Source: NCEH01 sp043195135 (GTDB taxonomy: Bacteria > Pseudomonadota > Alphaproteobacteria > Rhizobiales > Xanthobacteraceae). Taken from it: DNA of 64,000 nucleotides. The DNA lies in NCBI RefSeq assembly GCF_043195135.1, contig NZ_JBAFWP010000018.1. One strand, written 5' to 3'. Below are positions 16,526 through 25,507 of the stretch, piece after piece. The position numbers and the translations under genes are program-made. The notes below the pieces were generated by a model that searched no databases, was not told where the DNA came from, and saw only the letters and a program-made list of their open reading frames with translations. How positions within the stretch are numbered: the first letter of the stretch is position 1; every line of letters begins with the position of its first letter.

Positions 16526-17668
16526 ATGGATCTCGCCGTCATCGCCCTGTCCGCGCGGCCCCTGGCGGCGAGCGCCGCGCGCGCCGGTTTCGCGGCACTT
16601 TCCCTCGACCTGTTCGCCGATCTCGACACCTGCGCCAATGCCGCGCGCTGCGTGCGCGTGCACAAGAAGAACGGCTTCTCCTTCGACGGCGACGATCTCA
16701 TCCAGGCGCTCGCCAATCTCTCGCCCCCCGGCCTGCCGGTGGTGCTCGGCGGCGGGTTCGAGGATGATACGGCGCTGATGACCCGCATCGCCGAGCGCAA
16801 TCCCATCCTCGGCAACATGGCCGAGACGGTGCGCGTGCTGAAGGACCCGCTGGCGCTCGCCGCCCTGTGCGGCCATCTCGGCATCGCCTTTCCGCCCGTG
16901 ACGCTGGAGGCGCCCACGGGCGATCTCGCCGGCGCGCCCCTGCTGGAAAAGAAGATCGGCGGCGCCGGCGGCAGCCATATCCGCCGCCGCGCGCCGGAGG
17001 AAACCGGCCCGCCCGCCCCCGGCCATTATCTGCAGCGCGAAGTCAGCGGCACCGCTTATTCCCTGCTGATCCTTTCCAATGGAAAAGAAGCCCTTCCCGT
17101 CGGCGCGAGCTGGCAATGGTCCCATTCCGACACCACCCATCCGTTCCGTTATGGCGGTGCGGTCGGGCCGGTGCCCCTGCCGGCCAAGCACGCGGCGGCG
17201 ATCCTCGCCGGCGCGCTGCGGATCGCTACCGTGTGCGGGCTCGTGGGCCTGATCTCGGTGGATGTGCTGGTGGAAGCCGACCGCTGGTGGCTGGTGGAGA
17301 TCAATCCCCGGATCGGCGCGAGCATCGACATTTTCGACGTGGACCCGATGCCGCCTTTGCTGGCGCTGCATCTGGCGGCCTGCGGCGGCAAGCTGCCGAA
17401 GGCCCTGCCGCAGCCCAAGGGCGCGACCGCCGCCGGCATTCTCTATGCCGAGCGCGACGTGATGATTCCCGCCGGCGCCTGGCCGAACCATGTGTGCGAC
17501 CGCACCGCCGCCGGCACCATCATTCCCGCCGGAGCGCCCATCTGCACGGTGAAGCGCACCGCCGCGGACATGTCCGCCGCCGTCGCCCAGGTGCGCGACG
17601 GGCTGGCGGAAATGCGCCATCACCTCGGCCTGCCGCAGAGCCAGCCCGCGGCGAGCAGCGAGGCATGA
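16526..17668 (+). CDS. ATP-grasp protein of the H4MPT cluster (OrfY-like)
   Basis: A 380-residue ATP-grasp-fold protein. EKKIGGAGGSHIRRR forms the nucleotide-binding loop, and LVEINPRIGASIDIFD contains the Mg-binding Glu and Asn. It lies between mtdB and mch with a 4-bp gap before and an ATGA overlap after. From memory, the protein labelled OrfY in methylotroph H4MPT clusters is of this type and is needed for C1 growth, but its exact reaction is unsettled. It probably forms an amide bond in cofactor assembly. Confidence 0.85.
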   Translation: MDLAVIALSARPLAASAARAGFAALSLDLFADLDTCANAARCVRVHKKNGFSFDGDDLIQALANLSPPGLPVVLGGGFEDDTALMTRIAERNPILGNMAETVRVLKDPLALAALCGHLGIAFPPVTLEAPTGDLAGAPLLEKKIGGAGGSHIRRRAPEETGPPAPGHYLQREVSGTAYSLLILSNGKEALPVGASWQWSHSDTTHPFRYGGAVGPVPLPAKHAAAILAGALRIATVCGLVGLISVDVLVEADRWWLVEINPRIGASIDIFDVDPMPPLLALHLAACGGKLPKALPQPKGATAAGILYAERDVMIPAGAWPNHVCDRTAAGTIIPAGAPICTVKRTAADMSAAVAQVRDGLAEMRHHLGLPQSQPAASSEA

Positions 17669-18618
17669 GCCGGCCCGATCTTTCGCGACGCGCCGCCGCC
17701 CTGGTGAATGCGCTGATCCATGATGCCGATGCGCTGCGCCTTGCGGTCTCCACCGGGCCGCACGGCGCGCGCATCGTCGATGCCGGCATCGCCGCGCGCG
17801 GCGGGCTGGAGGCGGGACGGCGGATCGCCGAAATCTGCCTCGGCGGGCTGGGTCAGGTGGCCTTCCAGACATCGGACCGCTTCGCCCCCTGGACCACCCT
17901 CGTCACGGTGGGCACCTGCGATCCGGTGCTCGCCTGCCTCGGCAGCCAATATGCCGGCTGGCAGCTGGCGGCGGGCGATTTCTTCGCCCTCGGCTCCGGC
18001 CCCGGCCGCGCCACGGCGGCGAAGGAGCCGCTGTTTGCCGAGCTCGGATTTCGCGAACAGGGCGCGGATATCGCCCTGGTGCTGGAAACCGGCCAGATGC
18101 CGCCGGCGGAGGTGATCGCGCAGATAAGCGCCGCCACCGGGGTCGCTGGCGAGAAAATCACGCTCATTCTCACGCCCACCAGCAGCCTTGCGGGCGGCGT
18201 GCAGATTGCGGCGCGGGTGCTGGAGGTGGCGCTTCACAAGGCCCATGCCCTGCATTTTCCGCTGGATCGCATCCTGGATGGGCGCGGCAGCGCGCCGGTG
18301 CCGCCGTCGGCGCCGGATTTCATCGCCGCCATGGGCCGCACCAATGACGCGACGCTTTATGGCGGCGAGGTGCAGCTTCATGTGAGCGGCCCGCTCGACG
18401 ATGCGCGCGATCTCGCAAACGCTCTGCCCAGCCGCACCTCGCGCGACCACGGGCGCCCGTTCGCCGAGGTGTTCGCCGCCTATGCGTGCGATTTCTACCG
18501 CATCGACCCGCTGCTGTTCTCGCCGGCGCAGGTGCTCGTGACCGCCGTGGAGCATGGCGTGAGCTTCACCGCCGGGGCGGTCGATCCGGCCTTGATCGCG
18601 CGCTCGTTTGCCGGCTGA
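17665..18618 (+). CDS. mch: methenyl-tetrahydromethanopterin cyclohydrolase
   Basis: Mch hydrolyses methenyl-H4MPT to formyl-H4MPT, the step after MtdB. The 317-residue protein shows LGGLGQVAF, VTVGTCDPVLACLGSQYAGW, DFFALGSGPGRATAAKEPLF and the GRTNDATLYGG segment, all diagnostic. Its ATG overlaps the stop of the preceding ATP-grasp gene by 4 bp, and the next gene starts 6 bp downstream, so it sits inside one tightly packed operon. Confidence 0.97.
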   Translation: MSRPDLSRRAAALVNALIHDADALRLAVSTGPHGARIVDAGIAARGGLEAGRRIAEICLGGLGQVAFQTSDRFAPWTTLVTVGTCDPVLACLGSQYAGWQLAAGDFFALGSGPGRATAAKEPLFAELGFREQGADIALVLETGQMPPAEVIAQISAATGVAGEKITLILTPTSSLAGGVQIAARVLEVALHKAHALHFPLDRILDGRGSAPVPPSAPDFIAAMGRTNDATLYGGEVQLHVSGPLDDARDLANALPSRTSRDHGRPFAEVFAAYACDFYRIDPLLFSPAQVLVTAVEHGVSFTAGAVDPALIARSFAG

Positions 18619-18624
18619 CGACCC

Positions 18625-19521
18625 ATGGCCGCGGCATTCGATCCCCGAATCGCGATCTTCGCCGAGCGGGCGGACTGGCACACCCGCCGGCTCATCGCGG
18701 CGCTGAAGAAGCGCGGCCGCGCAACGCGCCTGCTCTCGCTGAAATCCTGCGGCTTCGCCGTGGGCGCAACGCCCCACGGCCTGCTGCTGCCGGGGTTCGA
18801 GGAGGCGCTGCCGCTGAGCGCCTTCGTGCGCATCATGCCCGGCGGCACGACGGAGCAGATCACCCTGCGGCTCGGCGTGCTGCACGCCCTGCGCGAATCC
18901 GGCGTCAGGGTGATGAACGATGCCCGCGCCATCGAGCGCTGCATCGACAAGAGCATGACCACCTTCCTGCTGGCCCGCGCCGGCCTGCCGACGCCGCGCA
19001 CCCTGGTGCTCGAAGACCCGCAGGCGGCGCAAATGCTGATCGACGCGGCGCCGGGCGACACGGTGCTCAAACCCTTGTTCGGCGCGCAGGGGCGCGGCCT
19101 GCGCCGCCTCGCGCCGAAGGAAGCGCTGCCGGGGGCGGAGGAGATGGACGGGGTCTATTATCTCCAGGATTTCGTGCCGCCCGCGGACGCGCGCCATGCG
19201 GATTATCGCGTGTTCGTGGTGGGCGGCCGGGCGGAGGGCGCCATGCGGCGGGTCGGCAGCCATTGGATCACCAATATCCACCAGGGCGCGACCGGAGAAG
19301 CGGTGCCGGCCACCGGGGCGCTCGCCGAAATCGCGGTTGCGGCGGCGGGGGCCGTGGGGGCGCATTTCGCCGGCGTGGACCTGATCGCCGATGCGTCCGG
19401 CCGCCTGCTGGTGCTGGAAGTCAATTCCATGCCCGCCTGGAGCGGCCTTCACGCGGCCACCGGCCTGGACATGGCGGCGCCGCTGGCCGCTTTGCTCGCC
19501 GGCGAAAGGGCGATGGCGTGA
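18625..19521 (+). CDS. RimK-type ATP-grasp ligase (Orf5-like, MptN family)
   Basis: A 298-residue ATP-grasp ligase with the RimK layout: VLKPLFGAQGRGLRRLAP nucleotide loop at about 147-164, VNSMPAWSGLHAATGLDMA near the C-terminus and central DYRVFVVGGRAEGAMRR. Archaeal relatives such as MptN add glutamate to tetrahydromethanopterin, so an amino-acid ligase role on H4MPT or methanofuran is likely but not proven. Known methylotroph clusters have this gene (orf5) directly after mch, as here. Its stop overlaps the GTG of the next gene. Confidence 0.9.
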   Translation: MAAAFDPRIAIFAERADWHTRRLIAALKKRGRATRLLSLKSCGFAVGATPHGLLLPGFEEALPLSAFVRIMPGGTTEQITLRLGVLHALRESGVRVMNDARAIERCIDKSMTTFLLARAGLPTPRTLVLEDPQAAQMLIDAAPGDTVLKPLFGAQGRGLRRLAPKEALPGAEEMDGVYYLQDFVPPADARHADYRVFVVGGRAEGAMRRVGSHWITNIHQGATGEAVPATGALAEIAVAAAGAVGAHFAGVDLIADASGRLLVLEVNSMPAWSGLHAATGLDMAAPLAALLAGERAMA

Positions 19522-20429
19522 CGCCGGAGCGCGCCGCCCGCCTGTTCGAACGCGCCTGCCGGGCCGAATTGCAGGCGCTGAAGCCGGGAAACGTGCATGT
19601 GCATGCGGCCGGGCACGGCATGGAGGTCGGCACGTTCGAGCGCGCGGCGGCGGCGGCCGCGCCCGCGCTCACGGCGCCCAGCAATTCAGGGCTTGGACTT
19701 GGGTTTGGGCTTGGGCTCGGCATCGGCGCGCGCATCGAAGGGGCGGTGTCGGCCTCGCTTGCGGCGGCGGGCTGCAACGCCAATCTCGGCATCGTGCTGC
19801 TGTGCGCGCCGCTGATCCATGCCGCCCTTTCGCCCGGCCCCGGCGATCTGCGCGCGCGGCTTGAGGCGGCGCTGGAGGCGCTCACGGTGGAAGACGCGGC
19901 CTGCGCCTTCCGCGCCATCGCCGCCGCCAATCCCGGCGGGCTCGGCGCGGCGCGCGCCGATGTGCGCGCCCCCGCCGCCGTCACCTTGAAGGCGGCCATG
20001 GCCGAAGCTGCGCCCCGCGACCGCATCGCGTTTCAATATGTTCACGGCTTCGCGGACGTCTTCGAGATCGGCGGCGCGCGGCTTCACGGCTGCGGGGACC
20101 CGTTTGCCCCAGAGGCGGTGCAGGCGGTCTATCTGGATTTCCTCACCGCCTTTCCCGACAGCCATATCGCCCGCAAGTTCGGCTTGGACGCGGCGCAGGC
20201 GGTGATGGAGGAAACCCGCGAGACGCTCCGCCTCATGGCCCCGCTCAAGGGGGAGGCGCGGCACATCTCCCTGCTGGCCTATGATACGTCCTTAAAAAAG
20301 CGCGGCCTCAACCCCGGAACCAGCGCCGACCTCACGGTGGCGAGCGTGCTCGCGCACGCCCTGGCACGTGAGGGCCTGGAGCGTGAGGGACTGGAGCGTG
20401 AGGGACTGGAGCGCGACGGCCATGGCTGA
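19518..20429 (+). CDS. CitG/MdcB-family protein of the H4MPT cluster (Orf7-like)
   Basis: A 303-residue protein related to triphosphoribosyl-dephospho-CoA synthases. Key stretches are ELQALKPGNVHVHAAGHGM, the CNANLGIVLLCAPL motif and the C-terminal SDLTVASVLAHAL-type end. In methylotrophs this family member (orf7) belongs to the H4MPT-linked gene set; its precise reaction is not established. The GTG start overlaps the orf5 stop. Two oddities are a glycine/leucine repeat at about 57-70 (GLGLGFGLGLGIG) and a tandem-repeat C-terminal tail built of EGLER units. Confidence 0.88.
   Translation: MTPERAARLFERACRAELQALKPGNVHVHAAGHGMEVGTFERAAAAAAPALTAPSNSGLGLGFGLGLGIGARIEGAVSASLAAAGCNANLGIVLLCAPLIHAALSPGPGDLRARLEAALEALTVEDAACAFRAIAAANPGGLGAARADVRAPAAVTLKAAMAEAAPRDRIAFQYVHGFADVFEIGGARLHGCGDPFAPEAVQAVYLDFLTAFPDSHIARKFGLDAAQAVMEETRETLRLMAPLKGEARHISLLAYDTSLKKRGLNPGTSADLTVASVLAHALAREGLEREGLEREGLERDGHG
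20367..20411 (+). repeat. three tandem 15-bp repeats inside the CitG-like gene
   Basis: The unit CGTGAGGGACTGGAG occurs three times in a row (the first with one difference) and encodes repeated EGLER in frame near the C-terminus. A fourth, degenerate unit follows. The copy number can probably vary by slippage without breaking the frame. Confidence 0.95.
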
Positions 20430-20436
20430 ACCCGCG

Positions 20437-21129
20437 TCAGGAAAAGCGCGCGAGATCCTCCCGCGACAGGCGCCCGTCGTGCAGCGCGGTGGCAACGAGG
20501 ACGCCGCTGATGCCCATGGCGGCCAAGGTGTCGAGGTCCTGCGCATGGCGCACGCCCCCGGCGGCGAACAGGGCCAGATCGCCGCCGCGTGCTCGGATAT
20601 CCGCCAGCCGCTCCAGGTCCGGCCCGGCGCCCGAGCCGACTTTCGCGAGCGTCATGGCGATCACGCGGCGCGGCCAAAGCGCGGGCGTCGCATGCACCGC
20701 CTGCGGCCCGCGCGGCCCCTGCGCGTCATGATCGAGCGAGAGCACGAAATCCAGCCCCGCCATATCGGCCAAGGCGAGGGCATTGGTCAGCGTCTCGCTG
20801 CCGACCACCGGAATGCCGGCATCGGCGGCATGGCGCGCGGCGAGCGCGGGCGCGCTGTTCTCGCCCGCGTCCACCCACAAGGCGAGTTCGGGAAAGGCGG
20901 CGCGCAGATCGCGGATGGCGGGCGCATTCTCGCCCTCGCCCGCGATGGCATCGAGATCGGCGATATACAGGGTCTTGAACGGCGCCAGCGCCAGCAGCGC
21001 CGCCACGATATCGCGCGGCGCGCTGCCGGCGGCGAGCGGCGAGACGATGGGCGCATAAAGATGGCGCGCGCCCTGGCGGGCGTGCACCACAAGCCCTCCC
21101 TTAAGATCGATCACCGGGATAACCTGCAT
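20437..21129 (-). CDS. HisA-like TIM-barrel protein of the H4MPT cluster (Orf9-like)
   Basis: A 230-residue protein resembling HisA (phosphoribosyl-formimino isomerase) with IPVIDLKGGLVVHARQG at the N-terminus, LYIADLDAIAG and FAAGGVRHAQDL. There is no his operon nearby. HisA-like proteins are part of the C1/H4MPT gene set of methylotrophs (orf9), so a role in H4MPT or methanofuran synthesis is more likely than histidine synthesis. It is on the opposite strand from the rest of the cluster and convergent with the CitG-like gene. The start at 21129 is chosen because homology begins there. Confidence 0.85.
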   Translation of the reverse strand: MQVIPVIDLKGGLVVHARQGARHLYAPIVSPLAAGSAPRDIVAALLALAPFKTLYIADLDAIAGEGENAPAIRDLRAAFPELALWVDAGENSAPALAARHAADAGIPVVGSETLTNALALADMAGLDFVLSLDHDAQGPRGPQAVHATPALWPRRVIAMTLAKVGSGAGPDLERLADIRARGGDLALFAAGGVRHAQDLDTLAAMGISGVLVATALHDGRLSREDLARFS

Positions 21130-21164
21130 CTTCGTGTCCGAGCCTGGTCCGGGAAGGAAAGCGC

Positions 21165-22142
21165 ATGCGCGTCTTTGTCTGCGAGTTCGTGACATCCGGC
21201 GGCCTGCGCCACAAGACGCTTCCGGACGCTTTGCTGCCGGAAGGCACGCTGATGCGCGACGCCATGATCGGCGACCTGGAGAATATTCCCGGCGTCCAGG
21301 TGCTCTTGTGCCATGACGACCGCCTCGCGCCGCCCCGCGCGGACAGCGTCCCGGTGGGCGAGACCGATGATCCCTGGGCGGTCTGGGCGCGCCTCGCGGG
21401 CGATGCCCATGTGGTCTGGCCGGTGGCGCCGGAAACCGACGGCCTGCTGGAGCGCCTCGTGGCCCTCACCCGCACCGGCGCGGCGCGGGTGATCGCGAGC
21501 GATGCGCCCGCGCTGCGAATCGCCAGCCGCAAGAGCCTCACCGCCCAACGCCTCGCGGCGGCGGGCATTCCCCATATCCCGACCTTTCCGTTCGCGGCGA
21601 TGCCGGAGAATCTTGCCGTGCCGCTCGTCACCAAGCCGGACGACGGCGCGGGCGCGACGCACACCCACATCTGGCGCAGCCTCGAAGACCTGCGCGCGGC
21701 GCAGCTGCCGTCCGAAGGCCTCATCGTTCAGCCCTATGTGGCGGGCGTCGCCGCCAGCCTCAGCATTCTGTGCCGGCCGGACGGAACCACCCTGCTCACC
21801 GCCAATCTCCAGGAGATCGCCGAGGACGCGGGCCACCTCTCCCTGACCGGACTCACCGTGGGCTGCCTGCCGGACGCGGACGGCACGCTCGCGGCGCTCG
21901 CGCGGGCGGTGGTCGCGGCCATTCCCGGCCTCAGCGGCATCATCGGCATCGATGTGATCCTGACCGAGGAGGGGCCGGTGGTGGTGGAGGTCAATCCCCG
22001 CATCACCACCTCCTACGCCGGCCTCCACGCCAGCCTCGGCATCAATCCCGCCGCCTTCCTGCCGGAGCTGATCCGCGACGGCCGCCCGCCCGCTTTGCCG
22101 CGCCTGCCCATGGCCGTGCCGGTGGAGGTGAAGGTGCGATGA
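21165..22142 (+). CDS. ATP-grasp ligase, MfnD-like (Orf17-like)
   Basis: A 325-residue ATP-grasp protein beginning MRVFVCEFVTSGGLRH. The nucleotide-binding loop is around LVTKPDDGAGATHTHIW, and the Mg-binding motif is VVEVNPRITTSYAGLHASLG. Archaeal MfnD, which has the same style, joins tyramine to glutamate in methanofuran synthesis. The methylotroph version is thought to act on the analogous methylofuran; that assignment is inference. A GGAAGG ribosome site precedes the ATG. The stop overlaps the start of the next gene (ATGA). Confidence 0.87.
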   Translation: MRVFVCEFVTSGGLRHKTLPDALLPEGTLMRDAMIGDLENIPGVQVLLCHDDRLAPPRADSVPVGETDDPWAVWARLAGDAHVVWPVAPETDGLLERLVALTRTGAARVIASDAPALRIASRKSLTAQRLAAAGIPHIPTFPFAAMPENLAVPLVTKPDDGAGATHTHIWRSLEDLRAAQLPSEGLIVQPYVAGVAASLSILCRPDGTTLLTANLQEIAEDAGHLSLTGLTVGCLPDADGTLAALARAVVAAIPGLSGIIGIDVILTEEGPVVVEVNPRITTSYAGLHASLGINPAAFLPELIRDGRPPALPRLPMAVPVEVKVR

Positions 22143-23212
22143 GCGCTTTCGCCTTCCTGGGCTGGGACGTGGGGGGTGCGCACCTCAAGCGCGCCGCCTT
22201 CGACGACGCGGGCGTTCTGCGCGCCGTCGACATGGCCCCGTGCGCGCTGTGGCGCGGCATGGACCAGCTGGACGCCGCGCTCAGCACCCTGGGCGCGCCG
22301 GCGCATCTGCCTTCCGCCGTGACCATGACGGGCGAACTGGTGGATCTGTGGCCCGACCGCGCCACCGGCGTCACGGCGCTCGCGGCGGCGCTCGGTGCGC
22401 GGCTCGGCCCCGGATGCCTGATCTATGCCGGGCCGGACGGCCTCGTGCCCGCCTCTGCGGCGACCGAGCATGTGAACGGAATCGCCTCCGCCAACTGGCA
22501 TGCCACCGCCGCCGCGCTCGCCACCGAGCTGCCGTGCGGCGTGCTGGTGGATATCGGCTCCACCACCACCGATCTCATCCCCTTCGCCGACGGCGTGGTC
22601 ACGGCGCGCGGCTTCAGCGATGCCGACCGCCTCGCCAGCAGCGAGCTGGTCTATGGCGGCGTCGCCCGCACGCCGGTGATGGCGCTTGCGCCCACGCTGC
22701 CGTTCGCCGGCCGCTTCGTGCCCCTGATGGCCGAGCATTTCGCCACCGCCGCCGACATCTATCGCCTCACCGGCGACCTGCCGGAGCATGGGGACCTGCA
22801 TCCCTCGGCCGACGGCGGCCCGAAAACCGTGGAGGCGAGCGCCCGCCGCCTGCTGCGCATGGTGGGGCGCGACCTCGGCCCGGCGACGCTGGAGCAGGCG
22901 CGCGCCCTCGCGGCCTATGCGGCGGCGGTGCAACTCCACATGCTGCATGGGGCGCTCGCCTGCGTGCTCTCGGGTGCGACGCTCCCCGCCGATGCGCCGA
23001 TCGTCGGCGCCGGCATCGGGCGCTTCCTGGCTGCGCGGCTCGCGGCGCGGGTCGGCCGCCCCTATCTGGATGTCGGGGCGGTCTTCGCCCATGATCCTTC
23101 CCTTGCGGCGCGCGCGGCCGATTGCGCGCCCGCCGTCGCGGTGGGCCGCCTCGCCTTCGCTGGCGAGCGTTCGCGCCCGCGGCCCTCCTTCTCCACCCCC
23201 AGCCTCGCGTGA
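22139..23212 (+). CDS. H4MPT-linked C1 transfer protein, hydantoinase/MfnF family
   Basis: A 357-residue protein of the hydantoinase A/oxoprolinase-like ASKHA fold. GWDVGGAHLKRA is the first phosphate-binding loop, TMTGELVDLWPDR follows, and LVDIGSTTTDLIPFADG is the second phosphate loop. This family occurs only in organisms with H4MPT. The archaeal member MfnF condenses the furan moiety with glutamyl-tyramine in methanofuran synthesis. It overlaps the MfnD-like gene by 4 bp, which fits a shared methylofuran pathway. Confidence 0.9.
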   Translation: MSAFAFLGWDVGGAHLKRAAFDDAGVLRAVDMAPCALWRGMDQLDAALSTLGAPAHLPSAVTMTGELVDLWPDRATGVTALAAALGARLGPGCLIYAGPDGLVPASAATEHVNGIASANWHATAAALATELPCGVLVDIGSTTTDLIPFADGVVTARGFSDADRLASSELVYGGVARTPVMALAPTLPFAGRFVPLMAEHFATAADIYRLTGDLPEHGDLHPSADGGPKTVEASARRLLRMVGRDLGPATLEQARALAAYAAAVQLHMLHGALACVLSGATLPADAPIVGAGIGRFLAARLAARVGRPYLDVGAVFAHDPSLAARAADCAPAVAVGRLAFAGERSRPRPSFSTPSLA

Positions 23213-23217
23213 GTGCC

Positions 23218-23646
23218 ATGATCGATCCCAGCGACCCGGAAGCCCTCGAAGCCGCCGAGACCGTGCCGGCCGCGCCGGCGCCGCGTCGCGACCGGCTGTT
23301 CCTGCGCGCGCTGCCCTTCTTCGCCCGCCACGGCGTGTTCGATGCCGAGCAGCAGCTCGGCCAGCGCTTCGTGGTGGACGTGGACTGGTGGCTCGACACC
23401 CGCCCCGCCGCCTGGGCCGACGATCCCGCCCTCACCGTCTCCTACCAGACGGTGTACGAGCACGTGCGCGCCGTGGTGGAGGACGACATCGTCCATCTGG
23501 TGGAAACCCTCGCCGAGCGCATCGCCGCGCGCCTGCTGGACCATTTCGCGCAGATCGAGCAGGTCCGCGTGGTGGTGCACAAGCCGGGGGCGCCGATCAG
23601 CGGCGTGTTCGGCGACGTGGGCGTGGAAATCCACCGCGGCCGGTGA
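23218..23646 (+). CDS. folB: dihydroneopterin aldolase family protein (FolB-like)
   Basis: A 142-residue protein with an N-terminal acidic/Ala-Pro extension, then the FolB fold: ARHGVFDAEQQLGQRFVVDV, LVETLAERIAARLL and VHKPGAPISGVFGDVGVEI. FolB splits dihydroneopterin to 6-hydroxymethyl-dihydropterin, the pterin precursor of folate and, by analogy, methanopterin. Position at the end of the H4MPT operon suggests pterin supply to that pathway. An upstream GTG at 23209 overlapping the previous stop (GTGA) is an equally possible start. Confidence 0.88.
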   Translation: MIDPSDPEALEAAETVPAAPAPRRDRLFLRALPFFARHGVFDAEQQLGQRFVVDVDWWLDTRPAAWADDPALTVSYQTVYEHVRAVVEDDIVHLVETLAERIAARLLDHFAQIEQVRVVVHKPGAPISGVFGDVGVEIHRGR

Positions 23647-23742
23647 ACGGCCTATGGCAAAGCTCGACGGCTCCCGCGCCGTGCGCCATAAGAGCGCCGA
23701 ACCGGCGGGATATGTCCCGCACGCGACCGTAGGAGACACAAG

Positions 23743-24732
23743 GTGAGCGACGTCGTGACCCTGCAAGGCTATCTCGGCACCTGGGCGGCCGAGGATGATA
23801 CCCGCAAGGCCGTTGCCGCAGCCGTGGAGCGCATCGCGCAGGCCGGCGTGGCCATCGCCGACATGGTGGCGCGCGGCCCGCTCGCCGAGCATTTCGCCAA
23901 GATCCGCGGCGACGAGGCCAATGCCGGCGGCGATGCCCAAAAGGAATTGGACGTGATCGCCGAGGAGGCGATCGTCTCCGCCCTGAAGGCCGCGCCCGTG
24001 GCGTTCCTCGGCTCCGAGGAAAGCGAGACCCCGATCCCGCTCAACGACGCCGGCACGCTGGTGGTGGCGGTGGACCCGCTGGACGGCTCCTCCAATATCG
24101 ACACCAACGTCTCCATCGGCACCATCTATTCGGTGCTGCCCTATAGCGCCGAAGCCTTCCCCGATCCGGTGGAGGCGCTGAAGCAGAAGGGCACGGCCCA
24201 GCTCGCGTCCGGCTTCCTGGTCTATGGCCCCTCCACGCTGCTGGTCTCCACCGTGGGCGCTGGCACGCAGGTGTTCGTGCTGGACCGCGCCAGCGGCGAC
24301 TTCATCCTCGCCCGCGCCGCCGTCGAGGTGCCCGCCGCGACCAAGGAATATGGCGTCAACCAGTCCAACGTCCGCCATTGGGCGGCGCCCATGCGGGCCT
24401 ATATCGAGGATTGCCTCGCCGGCAAGGACGGCCCGCGCGGGAAGGATTTCAACATGCGCTGGGTCGGCTCCATGGTGGCCGATGCCTTCCGCATCTTCAC
24501 CCGCGGCGGCGTCTATCTCTATCCCGGCGACAGCCGCAAGGGCTATGGCGAAGGCCGCCTGCGCCTGATCTACGAGGCCAATCCGGTGGCCTTCCTGGTG
24601 GAGCAGGCGCAGGGCGCGGCCACCGACGGCAAGACCCGCATCCTGGACATCGTCCCGCAGAAGCTGCACCAGCGCATTCCGCTGGTGTTCGGCTCGCGCG
24701 AGGAAGTGGAAAAAATCGCCAGCTATTATTGA
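23743..24732 (+). CDS. fbp: class I fructose-1,6-bisphosphatase
   Basis: A 329-residue class I enzyme with metal-binding motifs GSEESE and VAVDPLDGSSNIDTNVSIGTIYSV, followed by MRWVGSMVADAFRIFTRGGVYLYPGD. It dephosphorylates fructose-1,6-bisphosphate (and often sedoheptulose-1,7-bisphosphate) in gluconeogenesis and the Calvin cycle. The GTG start has an AGGAG site. It lies 96 bp after folB and 75 bp before rpe, so the pair resembles a small carbon-fixation/gluconeogenesis unit. No Rubisco gene is in the window, so autotrophic use is a guess. Confidence 0.96.
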   Translation: MSDVVTLQGYLGTWAAEDDTRKAVAAAVERIAQAGVAIADMVARGPLAEHFAKIRGDEANAGGDAQKELDVIAEEAIVSALKAAPVAFLGSEESETPIPLNDAGTLVVAVDPLDGSSNIDTNVSIGTIYSVLPYSAEAFPDPVEALKQKGTAQLASGFLVYGPSTLLVSTVGAGTQVFVLDRASGDFILARAAVEVPAATKEYGVNQSNVRHWAAPMRAYIEDCLAGKDGPRGKDFNMRWVGSMVADAFRIFTRGGVYLYPGDSRKGYGEGRLRLIYEANPVAFLVEQAQGAATDGKTRILDIVPQKLHQRIPLVFGSREEVEKIASYY

Positions 24733-24807
24733 GCGCGTGGCGGCACGGCCGCCGCCGCCCCATATGACGGGCACGGCCTGCGCGGCCGCCGCCGAGGAGT
24801 TGAAGCC

Positions 24808-25488
24808 ATGACATTCCCGCTGATCGCGCCCTCGATCCTCGCCAGCGACTTCTCCAGGCTCGGGGAAGAAGTGCGCGACGTGGCGGCGGCCGGAGCCGAT
24901 TACATCCATCTCGACGTGATGGATGGGCATTTTGTGCCCAACATCACCTTCGGGCCCGATGTCATCAAGGCGCTGCGGCCGCACACGGACAAGGTGTTCG
25001 ACGTGCACCTGATGATCTCCCCGGTGGAGCCCTATCTGGAGGCCTTCGCCAAGGCCGGGGCGGACATCATCACCGTGCAGGCGGAAGCCACAGACCATCT
25101 GGACCGCTGCCTCCAGGTCATTCGCGGCCTCGGCAAGAAGGCCGGCATCGCGCTGAACCCGGCCACCTCCGAGCGGGTGCTGGACTATGTGCTCGACAAG
25201 ACCGACCTCATCTGCGTGATGACCGTCAATCCCGGCTTCGGCGGGCAGGCCTTCATCCCCGACGTGCTGCCCAAGATCGAGCGCATCCGCGACATGATCC
25301 GCGGCCGCGACATCCGCCTGGAGATAGACGGCGGCGTGAACCCGCAGACCGGCGCCCTGTGCGTGAAGGCCGGGGCGGACGTGCTGGTGGCCGGTTCCGC
25401 CGTGTTCAAGGGTGGCATCGAAGGCTATCGCGCCAATATCGCCGCCATCCGCGACCAAGCCGCGCAAGCGCTCGGGCTGGTGGCTTGA
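24808..25488 (+). CDS. rpe: ribulose-phosphate 3-epimerase
   Basis: A 226-residue TIM-barrel enzyme with the hallmarks APSILASDFSRLGEE, HLDVMDGHFVPNITFGPDV, MTVNPGFGGQAF and EIDGGVNPQTG. It interconverts ribulose-5-phosphate and xylulose-5-phosphate in the pentose phosphate and Calvin cycles. It probably shares a transcript with fbp and is followed by the intergenic repeat region. Confidence 0.98.
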   Translation: MTFPLIAPSILASDFSRLGEEVRDVAAAGADYIHLDVMDGHFVPNITFGPDVIKALRPHTDKVFDVHLMISPVEPYLEAFAKAGADIITVQAEATDHLDRCLQVIRGLGKKAGIALNPATSERVLDYVLDKTDLICVMTVNPGFGGQAFIPDVLPKIERIRDMIRGRDIRLEIDGGVNPQTGALCVKAGADVLVAGSAVFKGGIEGYRANIAAIRDQAAQALGLVA

Positions 25489-25507
25489 AACCATAGGCGC
25501 CGCAACG

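Noticed and set aside
20437..21129. hisA of histidine biosynthesis
   Set aside because: The fold matches HisA, but there are no his genes nearby and the gene lies inside the H4MPT cluster where a HisA-like paralogue is expected.
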